From contig WIXG01000267.1 of assembly GCA_009869945.1 (NCBI GenBank), positions 47,522 through 111,521 on the forward strand: a stretch of DNA of 64,000 nucleotides, written 5' to 3'. The translations under genes were made by a program, and so were the position numbers. The notes under the pieces were generated by a model. It ran no database searches. It was not told the DNA's origin and saw nothing but the letters and a program-made list of their open reading frames with translations. Position 1 is the stretch's first letter. The number at the start of each line of letters is the position of its first letter. This document shows positions 1 to 13,100 of the stretch, piece after piece. The stretch comes from Mesaphorura yosii (Eukaryota; Arthropoda; Collembola; Poduromorpha; Tullbergiidae).

Positions 1-258
1 GATGATGTTGCCAGTGTTAAAAAAGCTGTAACAGGTAACAATAAAAAACGACGTGATGGTTGGATTTGCATGTTCGTGTGAGATGCTAATGTTGATATTA
101 ATTACAACTTGGCAGAGACCCTCCAAGTAATTGGTCATCGTAACCCTCAAATCGCGATTCAGGAATGTGAGAAAATTCGCGACAAGCTTCGAACGCCGGT
201 TCAGTGCAACGAACTGATCCAGAAATTTCAAAACCTGACTGCTGGAGATGAAGAATGA
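1..258 (+). CDS. 3' end of an unrecognised protein-coding gene (two last exons)
   Basis: Exon 1-34 is read from base 1 (Asp-Asp-Val-Ala-Ser...). A GT-AG intron of 81 bp (35-115) follows, then exon 116-258 ending in TGA at 256-258. The split codon across the intron gives Glu and the frame stays open, so the join is well supported. The visible C-terminus is about 59 residues, mostly helical-looking and charged, with the strings GHRNPQIAIQ and ECEKIRDKL, and it ends in an acidic GDEE tail. No membrane segment or known motif is visible. I do not recognise the family; the rest of the gene lies to the left of the window. The short intron matches those of the other genes here. Confidence 0.6.
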
Positions 259-1152
259 AGAGCAAACTGCAATTCCTTAAATTTTCCTTTTAATTAATTT
301 CCAATGGCAAATGTTTCACTAAATCAGTCCTGCCTAGTTTATGTGCAAGGACTTGTACCCGTATACTGTACGCTATGAAATATACTTTAAGAGCTAACCG
401 TAAGCTGTTTCAGTTTATTCTTTCGTAAAAAGTTTGTCGAGCTGCTAAGCTGTAGCAAGAGTAACTGAAATCGTTGATGTTGATGTCAAAGGTTATCATA
501 ACATGTATTTTGTACGAAGAGTCAACGGCCTAACTCGACTCGGCACCGTATTTATAAATTATGGACGCCAATCGCTTATCCGAGTCTAGATTTTGAACTG
601 TTAGGATAAAGTCCAGTCGTCCAGGCCGATACCATAATGTTTTCTGTATGGACAAATACACGTGGCATTCTTAACGTAGAGTTTCCAGTCAACCACGTAT
701 CCAAGTTGTTAAAGCTGTTATGCTATTGAATTGTCAAGTATCGCGTACTCATTCAGTTGTGTAATTATACTTGAAAAAGAGAAACAAAGATAAACGCTTC
801 GAGTTTTTGAACTTCAAAGCCAGCAGCCTGCTTTTTGCTACTTGACTACTTGAGACTTGACTGTGAGGAATGATAATTTCTGCAGGCGATTTCATGCATC
901 GTACTCGCTACTCGGCTCCATTAAATTATACGTATACTAGGCTAACTTCCAACTTGGTAATGTGGACAGTGTTAAGCAAAAGGTTGCTGCCGAGGCCAAA
1001 TACCATATGATAATGCACTGTACACTTGTTAATGCCAACACTCATTCATGAGAAACTGAAGCACCGTGTGACTGGAGAGAACAAATTTCGCAATCGCAAT
1101 TATTTTAATTGGTTTTGCGTAGAATAACATTTTTGCAGAGTAAAGTAGTAAG
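259..1152. other. Gene-free spacer, 3' UTR of the left gene and upstream region of the SCP2 gene
   Basis: No supported open reading frame is present. The left part is AT-rich and probably holds the 3' UTR of the first gene. The right part must hold the promoter of the SCP2-domain gene, but I see no clear TATA box at a fitting distance. Confidence 0.5.
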
Positions 1153-2092
1153 ATGTCTGTGACAAGTGTAACGAGCAGAATTCGCCAACTGAACCACGCA
1201 GGAGTGACTGCAGGACTTACGCAGGTAATGTTCTAATAATCCACGCCGGCACCGAGAGCAAACCTCTAAAATATTGAGTGCTAAAGTCATTGTCATTGCT
1301 GCATGTGTCATTTTCTCGAAGGTGTTGAATATGGCCGCGCTTCGAACGTTTTCAATGTCCACAATGAGGTCCAGCCACGCATTCCGAAGTATGAGACACG
1401 TTATCGGTAAGAAACTGGCTTCCAACACTTCCAAGTCGGCAAACGGGAGCTTTGTTTCTGTTCTGTAAGTTTATCAGTTTTTACACTGATTCTAATCATT
1501 TTCAGGTGCACAAAAGCTTATCCTCAATCGGGCTGCAACGCAACCTTTGTACGTAAGGAATTTAATGAAGGAAGTACTAAGGACCTTTGATTCTGGTGTC
1601 CCATAACCCATTTCATTGCACTACATTTGTTGGTCACTCACAGCCACTCGTCCCCGATTCGGGAAGGTGAAAGCGATTTTAAGGCCGCGTCCGTGTTCAA
1701 GACAATGAAGGAAACTCTGGAGAAGGAAGGTGGAAATATCGTCAAGAAGGTGAATGGTGTCTACGGATTTAATGTGAAGAACGGACCAAATGGAGAGGAA
1801 GGAACCTGGATTGTCGACCTGAAGAATGGGAATGGTACGGTTGAATTTGGAGGAAAAGGTAGCTTGGTCCAAACCCAATTATCCAATTTTGCCACCGTCA
1901 CGAGTAAAACGTTGTAACCTTGCAATTAATTTAGGCACACCTGATGTAACCTTAACAATGAACGACGCTGACCTTCTGGACATGATGACCGGAAAGCTGG
2001 AGCCGCAAAAGGCGTTCTTCAAAGGTCAACTCAAAATTAAAGGAAACATGGGCCTAGCAATGAAGCTGAAAGAATTGCAACCAAAGAAATGA
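1153..2092 (+). CDS. SCP2 sterol-carrier domain protein
   Basis: Four exons join in frame: 1153-1224, 1506-1552, 1644-1858 and 1935-2092 (163 aa). Residues from about 50 to the end are one SCP2 fold, a hydrophobic-tunnel domain that binds and moves sterols, fatty acids and acyl-CoAs. Diagnostic strings are [45 protein letters not shown] and [15 protein letters not shown], all close to the C-terminal domain of animal SCP-x/SCP2 and HSDL2. No thiolase or dehydrogenase domain is encoded here, so this is a stand-alone SCP2 protein. It ends in PKK, without the AKL/SKL peroxisomal signal usual in the family. The first 46 residues contain no Asp or Glu and several Arg, Lys and Ser, which would suit a mitochondrial presequence; that location is inference. 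The start is the first ATG of the 5' exon. The gene converges on USP39 with 208 bp between the stops. Confidence 0.88.
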
Positions 2093-2197
2093 TAGTTTGA
2101 GCTTATAGTAAGCATGAATGAATGATTCCAATATGATATCATTTGAAATTGCTACCTTCTGATATTGATTATGATTACGATCGATGCCCTACTCGCG

Positions 2198-2203
2198 AAT
2201 AAA
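2198..2203 (+). terminator. Poly(A) signal of the SCP2-domain gene
   Basis: AATAAA lies 106 bp after the SCP2 stop codon. On the other strand an ATTAAA variant (2213-2218) lies 83 bp past the USP39 stop, so the two 3' ends probably overlap. Confidence 0.7.
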
Positions 2204-2300
2204 GTCAATATTTTTAATTACGATTTAAAACAATTTGTCATACAATACATAAAATTGTTAACAGAGAAATGGCTATAATCACTTAATCACTGATTCACAT

Positions 2301-4298
2301 TCACTGTTGTTGCCTCTGATAAATCTGGATGTACGGCTCCGTAAGTGTCAACATTTGAGGAAGAATTTCCTTCACATGTAAATCTTGCAGCTCATACCAC
2401 GTATTATTCCCCTTGTGGTATAAGTGCATTCTCCAGGTTCCACCAACGTGTTGTCCCTCATGGACAATATTGCCAATCAAGTCATAAAATGCGCTACCAA
2501 GACCAAATGCTTCACCAAAGTCTATTGATACCACAGGGAAATTGACAATTGTTGGGTTCTTCTCGACGAAAAATGTGTTCTTGGTAAATCTCCTGATGTA
2601 CAAAATGATGTATGGTGGAAGAGACGTGATTTGGAACCTCTTCAAGTAATTTTCCTTGTATGTGTTGTACTCCTTCTCGTCGACACCGTTGAATTTACTT
2701 AACAATGTGAACAGATTAACCTGGAAGGAAAAAACAACAGATCAGTCGAAAAGATGAAAAGAACATATTAATAATTGGAGACTAACCTGTGGAATAATAT
2801 TTTCCATCAATTCATTCTTGAATAACGGACTTGGTGGCAAATCACAAGTGAGGTACAAGAAAGTCGTTTCCTCCACTTGCTCCTCGTCCTCCGCAGTATT
2901 GTTCTCGATCTTGCGGGTGAAAATTTTCATTCCGCCAAGAAAGCTCTTATAAATAATTGAACTATGTGCTTTCCTTCAAATAATCAAAAAGAATGCAATG
3001 TTCTCAATTGAACACTTTTGTTTTCGCAAAAATTATTTCAGCATTTCATCTTACTTGGTTCCATTCAAGGCCTTGTGCAATGCATTCAAAAACCAACTGA
3101 GGAATATGATTGGATCTCCTTGCTTAGTGATTTGAAATTGTTTCTTTGAGCAGAGGACGACTGACTGCAACATTTCGTGAGGACTCACATGTGATTTGAA
3201 GTTTCTCGGGTTCCAAAGTTTCCTCATCAGTTCCCCAAACCGCTGCACAAGTAAAAATCTGAAACGTCGTAACAAAATGGCATACATCAGACCGAAGATG
3301 ATCAATTCAATTCATTTTGCTTTGCACTTATGATGAGTGCTTACGCGTTATCGCCTGGTGGTCGCTTAATGCCGGAATAACTTTCTTCTTGCAAAAAGTA
3401 ATCCCGGAGTGGCTTCACATGGCACAAAGCCTGAAGTACAACATTGCAGTAGTCATTTTCCTTGATATTGTTCAACCCAACTACACCAGGAATATACATT
3501 CTTCCATCAATCGATCTTGAGCCTTTTGCACTTAAATCGAGGGTTGCAATTTCCTGCTTCGTAAATGTTGGGTTTAAAACGTATTTGATGTCATCCAATG
3601 AAGAGTCTGCAATAATTAATAATCCGTCGAATCAGTATCAGCAATTCTGTGTTGCATATTTGAATTTGAAGTAGCTTACCAATGATTTCGTAGTTATCTG
3701 GCAGACAATAGAACTTTAGAGTATGAAGATTCAAATATACATAGTGAAAGTCCCCAACGCTGTGAATGTACGCGTGGGTCCCCTGTCCACGGCCCTGTAA
3801 ACATAAATATAAATCAGTTACGTTGAAATTAAGATAAGGCGAACTTTTAGCTTCGAAGAAAGAATATACCTGAAAATATTTGCCACAAACTAAGCAGGCG
3901 TAAACATTGATACGAGAGAGTGTGACAGAACAGAGTTTCTCAAAATCGAAGTCCAACACCGACCGGTCGATGGTATCCAGGTACGGACACTGACCTAAGG
4001 AATGAAAACAGGTGTCAGGTTGTTCTTAACGTATTCAGTTAACCACATCGAAAATGGATAATGGGGACGGCGATTGCTTACGAGCTTTCGACACTGCGTT
4101 GTTTCTTGCACGATCATTCACTTCTTCAGTCACCTCCTCCTTTTTGACCACCATACCTGAATGAATGGCGATTGCTCCATTTTTAGGCACGTTGGAGCTG
4201 GAGGCTCCTCCATCTTCTTCCTCTTCAACCTTGATCCTTTTTGCAACCGGCGGCTTATCGTCCGCATCACTGTCACTGCTTTTCCGACTGCCAATCAT
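2301..4298 (-). CDS. USP39: USP39/Sad1, tri-snRNP splicing factor (inactive ubiquitin-hydrolase fold)
   Basis: Seven exons join in frame: 4298-4082, 3994-3870, 3794-3680, 3606-3345, 3258-3055, 2973-2787 and 2720-2301 (509 aa; human USP39 is about 565). Residues 1-72 are a charged, disordered leader with a KRIKVEEEE stretch. About 74-150 is the zf-UBP finger (CPYLDTIDRSVLDFDFEK, CLVCGKYFQGRG, HAYIHS, KFYCLPDNYEII). From about 195 on is the USP domain (PGVVGLNNIKENDYCN, QRFGELMRKLWNPRNF, SWFLNALHKAL, EKNPTIVNFP, WYELQDL). In active USPs the first box carries the catalytic Cys; here that position is Asp204, and the GHY histidine is Thr (GGTWRMH), as in the known catalytically dead USP39 family. 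The protein is nuclear and acts in U4/U6.U5 tri-snRNP stability and spliceosome assembly. Identity is very secure. Confidence 0.97.
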
Positions 4299-5600
4299 TT
4301 CAATGTTGTTTGATTACCCTTGAATGCTAAATAACTTTCTAATCAATTAGAAGGTGAATGATCTGAACGGATCTAGATCTCAGCGGAAATGTATTAATTA
4401 ATTAATTCGTTTGATGTTTGCGGCGTTTTTGTGCTAGCCTTATTGGAATGAAAAATCCCACAATTTCGTGCCGTTCTTTCCTTGACTTTTTAAACCAAAA
4501 TCAATACGACTTGGACATGTGTAAACAGTTCTTGCGCTCAACGGTGACGTTAATAACTTTCTTTTCAAAGTCTTTTAGCAATAGCACATTTACTTAGTTG
4601 AATCCGCAAAATTAGTGCTCGCTGTTGGGACCGAGTGGCATGTTTACATTACTCAGGCCCAGTTTATGATTTCTCCTGAGATTAGTGGTTGACTCACTGC
4701 GTTCTCTAAAATGAATTAAGAGCGGTAAGTTTTCATTAACCTGTATTCATGTTTCATGATAACGTGATTTAGCTGATGTTAACTTGGTGTTGAATGATGG
4801 GCAGGGATTTTGTGGCGTGGGCTTCGGCCTCGAACTCTGGTTGGGCCACTTCATGACAGGCTTTCGGCAGAGTGTTTGCTGTTGTGCATTCTCAAATGGT
4901 GAAGCATTCGCTCCGGTGTGCCGGCGTCGTATTAAATAGTCATGCCATTAACAAGCAATCCCATCAAACTCTCTCCCAGTGGTAAGTCATCATTTTATCA
5001 CTTGCATGAGACGTTGGGTTACGATACTGGTCGTGAGACTATTCAAGTATTCGAGAATCTTTACAGATGCTAGCGGAAATGTTCTTATATCCGGCTGCCG
5101 TGTCCCGAGTCTTGCAATTGCAACGAGCTCATCCCGCTAATGTTCAATGAAATAATATGATTAAATCACAGTCGCTGACATTGCGCTTCTTGATCACAAC
5201 CTTCATCAAGTCAAAGCCAGACGAAACTGATCTATGCTACAGGAGGTAAGACATTGGACATTACTTTTTCAGCCTTTGTTTTGACTCATTAACATTCAGA
5301 ACGAATCTTGCCATTTTGTTTTTATCACTTTTATATTTACCACCTGGCAGAACTTCGTCTAAACTTGAAGTTTCGACTTCATGTTCGAATCCCAAAAAAC
5401 AGAAGTGAAACGGCACTGAATTGCATTGCAGCTGGCTTATGATTTCATGGCTTCCAGATCTGTTTTGTGTTTTCCACAAATTGTCCAGTCAGTTAATTAA
5501 CGTTGCGTAACTAACAAATAATCACTCCCATTGGACTGATTCAAGTGTGGGCTCATTTCGTAATTACTATTACTGATGCTGGAAGGTGAGTTTTAGGTTT
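4299..5600. other. Upstream region of USP39 with several splice-donor-like sites on the plus strand
   Basis: No coding frame is supported. It must contain the minus-strand promoter of USP39. On the plus strand, donor-like sequences occur at 4735 (GTAAGT), 4982 (GTAAGT), 5246 (GTAAGA) and 5586 (GTGAGT). One or more could end a non-coding first exon of a plus-strand transcript such as the distant FAM20C gene, but single donor motifs are common by chance and nothing proves use. Confidence 0.3.
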
Positions 5601-8600
5601 CAATATCAGAATCAAAATCCAGATTCCAAATCTGCCTGCCACTTTCTCCCTGGTGAAAAGTAGAAGGTAGAAATGAGAACGCCTACGTGACAGTATGCCT
5701 GCGTTGCGTTGAAAGAGTAAATTCGCGCGTGGTAGAAATGACTGAAACAAGTCTACAGTCCGTCCAACGCAATTCAGTGGGCTCGGACTGGACGCATTCA
5801 TCTTCAAATAATTATATACGTGGGACACACATAGAGAATTTCTCAATCTTCCCACCTTGCTTCATATGGAGCTTGATGGGGAGAAGATGGTCGTGTGCAT
5901 GCGTGTGCATTTGTTGCACAAAATCCGCACAGTACACAAACTTCCTGACTTTCTCCTCTGAGTCAACCGGAAATTGTTGTATAGACCCGGCACATAGCTG
6001 TTCATTTTCGTTTATTTCCAAATCCCTTCGTATCTTCTCCTCGTACGTTGCCTGAATTCGGATTAGGTTATTTCTTGTGCTGCTCCGCAGTCACACTCGC
6101 AGTCGCAGTGGTGTAAAGTAATATTTTTATACTCTTCCTATTATTACTATTGCCATTTCCATTATTATGAGAGATGCATTTGTGTCTGTGCGTATTTTAC
6201 AGTTTTATTTATTTTAAGTGCACATAAAATTTATTTTATATGTTTTTCTCATTTATGGGCTGCTGCGTACAAATACATATTTCATCATAGAAGAAGACTA
6301 GTCTTTAGTCTCGTGCCTCCTGTGCTCCGCTTTCATTTGTAAATCGTTCAAAGTAATTGGAATCTGGGCTGGTGACAGCTGACAACGCATATAAACTGTA
6401 AATTTGGACAAAATGAGATAAAACTGGAGCATCGGGGTTTTAATAAGCCGCAGTAGAGCAAATGGTTCTAGGAAATTGGAACAATAGATGAATGGAGGTA
6501 CACACAAGAGTTATGGTTATTGTGTGTCTCTTTTCAGCGGTCGTTTTGTACTGTGCAGCACAGTATCACAATAAAATGATGTTTGAATAGCCGGAGCAGT
6601 TTCTAGTTTTCATTTTCTATTGTATTTTCCAAAATAATTTGGGCTAACAGAACAAAATTTAGAATTATGGCAAAACCTGAGCCCTTTTACGCTTACATCA
6701 ATGCACATTTTGATTGGCATGCGTATAATAAATTCACCTGTGCCCACAAATGCCGTATACTTAACTTAAAATACAAGATTGAACGACACATATGGCCAGG
6801 TTCAGTCAATCAACAGTGGTTCGTTGGCTCGTGGTCGTGATGAGACAATTCGGTCTCGTGTGTCGCAGCAAGCATAGCACAACACAATTTTGTCGTCGTG
6901 TTTTTCTAATTTAATCATCCATTTCTAAAAGCGTGGCGAAGCTCGTCACGGAATGACGAATGACCCAGTCTGCCTTGTGCCTGTCTTGCAATTAAATGTT
7001 AAATGTTGTTGTTTCTTCTACATTCTAGTTCGGCCTTATACACATAATCGTAATCATAATTGCGTATCATTATCACATGCAATTTAACGTGGTCCATGGT
7101 GAATAATTTGACTGTTACTACGAATTGTGTGGGATGTGATGCATGACCAAAAGCCTTGTGTGAGACTGCAATTGTCGTTGTTGTGACCTGTCAAGTATCC
7201 TCGTCATGTCAGTCTCCAATTACAAGGTGTTGAAAGCCGTTTCTTGTCTACTCATTTTTCAGCAACATTTCAGCAGAGACATTTGTTGATAAGTTGTGCT
7301 TGCTTGGAGTTCCAACTCAGCCACTATTCCATTCTTGAGTACCGAAAACAATAAATTCTAGGCTTGTTTCAAGTCTCAAGAGATATTGGTTTCATTTGCC
7401 CCTTTTAATGAAACATGAGAAGTTGCCCTGCTCCAATTCCCCAATTGACCGAAATTTCGTTTTCTGCTTGTCTGTTTCCTAGAAAAATTACATGAGTTAC
7501 ATTACGTTAATTCAACTCGATCAGAAGATCACGTTCCAAAGCATCCTACTCACTCATGGGAGTCTGTGGATTTCATTCCACTTTCCCGAGGAAGTTTGTA
7601 GGAAAATACGCATCCATCGCAGATTGGATTTATAGAGGAGGATGAAATTGGACCTCAGTGAGTAAGTGCTTCCTCACCTGTGCCGTGTTGTGCCGCGGCG
7701 GATCCGGTATCGGTATGTTTAACGCGTGCCTGTTTTATGACCGAATGAGGAATTAGTATTCATGTGGAAGGGTTGTTGGAATCAGACACATACTGCATGA
7801 ATGGAAGACTGAAAGCTGTGTCGAACTACATTGCATCACGTTCCATAACTTACTAGGACTACCACAACATCTGATCCAAGTCCTAGTCACATTTGCAACA
7901 GACTGTTCAAATTTCCAAGGCTCGTCCAGGAGTCTGAGGAATTCCAGTCAATGCTACAATTTTATCTGTCTGACTGTCTGGACTCCAGTCAGTTTCCAGT
8001 TGGTCGGTCTGATGCCGACCCTTCAGATAAATTTTGATATCAAAAATGCATCCTCCATTATGGCAATATTTTATGTCATTTTTACCGCGTGTGGTAAACT
8101 AGAAGATTTATTGCGCTTTTCCAAATTGAATATGTGATTTTCTTGCGGCAGGACGGATACGCGAAGAATTTATGACTTTACTGCAATATCTATGCCGTAC
8201 AGGGCGAACAGATTTTCTGGACGCTTTTCAGTCACAGCCTGAATACTAGCGAAATTTGCTTATGTTCTGAATCTTACTTTCACAAAACTTAAATGCTAAG
8301 TATCACCGATTCCAAGATAAGATCTCTGATCTGACACAACCATCCTGCCTTAATTTTGTTTCCAAATATTGACACCTCACAAGTCACGAAACTGGAATAT
8401 TTCCCTGGACAGATGAAACCTTGCGAGGTAGTCGCTCGAGTCGCTCTATCCATCATATTTTCTTCTTAGTTTGTGTAGCTCTTATAGCAAAAGTTAATTA
8501 AACTTTGTTCATGCATAAGAAATGATGTAATCGGTCAAAAGGTTTCTGATGGGCACCCGCAGCGTCATGTCAGTGCCTCATTGGATCAACCCGGGTCGAA

Positions 8601-10181
8601 TCAACCTGCGAAGGCATGAACGCTAAGCCTGAGATCAAAACCATGGCGAATATTGCTCGCTCATATCGTCTGGCATCTACCTTCATAGTCCAACTTAATT
8701 TTCCTCCGTTCGTCAGTCAGTGCGAGGCTGAGGTTTCAAAATGATTGAAAGAAACTCTTAAAAGAACAGAAGCAGCGGGAAAAGTTTGTCAATTTATCAT
8801 GAAATTTTCACACACGAGTCATGCTGTCATTACTTTTGGTGCGCCAGCCCGTGAAGTGGCACCGCTCCGCGCGCCGCGAAACCGTGCAAAAAGGCGAACT
8901 GAACAGCGAACGGTACGTGAAACGCGAAATAGAAAAGTTTTTGCAAAAGTATTTCCTCAAGTAGAAAAGTCATATAATAATTCACAACTTTGCGCCACGC
9001 CACTGCCGTGTTAAGACAGAATGTACATATTGCACGTTACCTCGCGATATTTGCTGCTCCGAAAAGTGAACGAGTACTACATCCTGAGCACGGAAGATGA
9101 ATTAGGGCCACAATATCTGAGAAAAAAAGATAAAGTATGCCGAGACTTTCTCCTGACGTGCAGCATCCAGCAATCTAGCATTTGAGTCATTAATAAATCA
9201 TGCAACGACTAATTGCGCTGCACAACTTCATAATTTCATTTGCTATTTAAGTTTAGATGGGCAGACGGACGGACATATTCCTAATTAAATAATGGTTCTA
9301 TTTTCTTTTTCTTACAATTACGCAATTAGAATAAAGAAATACGTCCTAGCCGCCTGATTTTAGGGAAAATTCGTCTCAAGGCTGGCAAGAAAAGACAAAA
9401 ATGATACTCAACTTGCAAAATAAATCAAGAAGACTAATTTGAACAGAATGCGACTGGAGGACTGGCTTGCCGACTAAGTGCAATTATGCTGCGCCGCATC
9501 GGCCGCGCAGTTTTGCAAAAAGCGCTTAACTCGCAGCACAAATAATTAGTTTGCCATTTAGATTTGACTCTGGCCAGAATGCAGCAGTAAGCAGTGAGGC
9601 AGGGAAAAGAAAACATCAGAAATGAATTAGCGCATGACTAACAACGAAATTAATCACAAGGCGACCGGAGACCGAATTCTTGCTAAGCTTAAAGGCCTGT
9701 GCGCAAGGCCATTACAAATAGCAGCAGGAATTCAAGACTCCAATGCGGTCATCGCTAATCGCGGTGGTTGCCTGAATTAATTACTGCAAGATTCTTCTGC
9801 AGGATTGCCAAAACTCGGTGCTCCGACGCAGAAACGGCACACAAGGGCAGCGACGTGTTCTCCGAAAGTATCTTTTGCTCATTTGGGAATGGACCCGGGT
9901 CCCAGTAAAAAAAAAGGTGCAAGCACGGACCGGGAATGTTGTTTCAAATGTTCGACTTCACATGGGTGACACAAAGGTATTAATTTGCTCTGCTCCTCTT
10001 TGATCTTTAACGTACTTACGATACGAACCTTCTTTGAGAGTAGCATTATAGTCTGCTATTCTCAAACTCTGCTTGCTCTTTTCTAATGACTTGGAAAGAG
10101 AAAGAATCAACACACAGTACTAAAGTTCCAAATTCTTTGAGATGAGAAGAAAGTTCTGCTCCATGCTCGCCCGTGCAAAAG

Positions 10182-10198
10182 TGCAATGCAATGCAATG
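10182..10198. repeat. Short TGCAA tandem repeat
   Basis: Three and a bit copies of TGCAA in the gene-free block. The same word recurs singly or doubled at many places around it. Confidence 0.6.
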
Positions 10199-13100
10199 TC
10201 CTGTCCACATTCTGTTTGACACTCGACTCTCGACTCCAGTAAGAGTGACATTAGTTTCATTACCGGTTGTATGTCTTGTTCCATTTGCCCGATTATGCGT
10301 TGACGGCTACTCCGAGCCGGAGTTTTCAGGATGACATCGACTTTGTTGTCGTCATTCAAGGTTTAATACGATCCGCAATGCAAAGTTTGTAAATGCAGTA
10401 ATTCTTCTCGTCCATTTTGGAATCGAAATAGCGCAGAATCACAATCACCTTTGTTCTTGGAGTAGTTCATTCTTTCTAAGAATTCCAAGTCGGCAAGGCA
10501 CGACCCTCATTCGAGTGTCCTGACGAACTCGAATTGTTGATAACTTCCTTATTGAATTCAGGCACGTACTCATTCCATTAAGCGTACACTGCATGTGAGG
10601 ACACAGGATAATGTACGTGAATGCAATTTGCGAAGTAATGGAGATTAAAGCAGAAACTGAAACAACTAAATGGGAATGAGAATTCTTAGAATCCATGCGA
10701 TGAAGTTTCAAGCTAATTACATAATGGATAAGATGGACAAAGCGATACGTATTAGAGCGCAGAGAACAATATGAATGGATTTGCGAAGTTGCAAAGGAAT
10801 TAGGAGTCATGCAACCTTCCGTATACGACGTACCACCTTGTATTTCTGTATTGTGGAGAAAGTTCTTAATAACATGAATGAGGATTGACCAACCATCTCC
10901 ATTAACTCAGACCGACCCGACGTACTTTCCCTCTGATCTCTTAATTGGATGTGTTGTGGAGTCCTGATATATCAGGCACAATGAAAAAGAGGAAACAACT
11001 CACAAGACACGTCACGCCACGGAAGTACTTTACTTGTTCGTTCCACATTTTAACAATAACTTTTCCGTGCGTGCCTCCAAATTGTCCACTTCCTTTATCT
11101 GCCCCGAATTTTTCGGTGCGTTCTGAATCATAATCCTCTGAGTGCAAGGCGTATCAAGAATCCCTTGGTTTCGGCAAGAATTTCTGTAGCCTAGCCACGT
11201 GGGAAATGAATTTTTGCAAGAATACATTACAAATGAATCTAGCTTATCGGTCCATGCGCCATGCCAGTGCAATTTGTTCCTCTGTGCTAAACAATACCGA
11301 GTTGCTGATGGTTTGTCATTTCTAAAGACTGCCGCGTCGAAATTAATTGGAAATATTTTTGAAGTGTCAACAAAGGCAATAAATTGTTTTGCTGTTTTTG
11401 TTGTATTGCTAAAAGTCATCAACATTTTTGCTTGTCGGCCAAACAAATGACTCGAGGACTCAAGTGAGTTTTATGATGTGACGGAATTTGTGTCATGAAT
11501 GAGACGTTTCAGTTTTTTCATAAAAGAAATCAAATACGTTCGTATTTATAAATTCTTCGTCTTCTTTGATTTTGGGCTCTTTTGGCGACTAATGGTATTA
11601 GTAATAGCTAATCATCGTTAATTACGTTTCATGAAAATCACTGCTAAAATCGTACACCAGCTTCATTTGTGTTTGCGGTGGGAAGGTGTGAATCAGATTC
11701 AATGCTTAGTTATCGACAGCAAGCTTAATTAACCACATGCAGTCCGCCAGTGTTACCTAACGCTAGTACTAGTACGCATGCCATGAATATTTCTATGTCA
11801 GCACTCTTCGCGTCTGATAATTGGTTCAGGCTTATTAATGGTTTGGTTTGGTGTGCGGTTTGCAGAAATAATCCCAATAATTATGTGGTTTATCCAGCTT
11901 CAGGTCGATGCTTTATGACTGCTGCATCGTATGAACAGTAATTGGCAATTGTGATAACGATTCTATTATTTGACTTTGACTGCAGCATAGCTGTGTCTCC
12001 AAACTCCATCGCCTGTGAATCTGTAAATCACAACACACAGACACAAGCACAGCACCGGTCATTAAGAACCATGCACTGTAATCTGCTGATTTCAAGATAG
12101 AGTCACAAATTTGGTAATGATTCACAATGAAAGTGAATTTTTGTCCTCTGCCGTACTCCCAAAATAAGTCAACTCCAATTACTTTTAATGAGTAAATTAA
12201 AAAGCACAACTTTTCACAAGATTTTGTTGGTGCTTGCGTAATAACTGATCCGAAAACTTGGTTACGGGTTGAGGGTTGTGACTCACAATGCGAAAGATAA
12301 GCAAAAGTACAGCTAACTCGCTTTGTATTCAAATTTTATTACTTTAGGCGAGCGAACGAGCAGTATTCAAAATCGCTGCTGATTAGAATCTAACAGTTTA
12401 AGAACCCATTTTATATTAAATTCAGCGGTTAACGATGCACAACCGTATCGAAGTACTTTTTTGGAATTAAAATTTTTCATTGAAGGATGCTGAAAGCGGA
12501 ATGCTAAATACTTGACTTGACTTCTCTTGACTTTGATTCAACAAGAGATTGTTTCAGTTTCGCACACGAGGTCTGCTCTCCGCTGCGTCATGTGAAGTGT
12601 TAAGCCAGCGTGGACCACAGCAGAGCCCAGCAATGGATCAACGGAAGTTGGCCTAAAAATTGGGTTACGTATTAGGTGTAGGGTTGAAGCGTGTTATGGT
12701 GTAATGAATGAAAGGAACAGAACAAAGAACGGTTCTGATTCTGCTGCAGTGCACTGATGGACAAACATTCAATATGGACAGATAATTGCCAGTGCCACGT
12801 ACCACTTCTTGGAAATGATTGCGCTTGGCGCTTCAGTGCATTGCAATTGCAATTTACTGCAGCAATAGTATCAGCTGGCCAGGCCAAGTCCCTCTGAGCC
12901 TGTAATTGGATCATGCTGTTGTGTTATTGCGACAGTATCCGAGTTGAACGGACGGAAGTTGATTCAAGCTTGACGTCTTGGATGTTTACTCAAAATTGAG
13001 TATAATTTGGCGATAAGAATCAAAATAACTGGTAAAATTATATACTTAACGGCACGAACTTCATTTTTTGATTTTTTGCTAGGATTTTATGTGATTGGTC

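Noticed and set aside
5383-5391. GTTCGAATC, like a tRNA B box/T loop
   Set aside because: The flanking bases do not form a T stem, and no A box or acceptor stem is found upstream.
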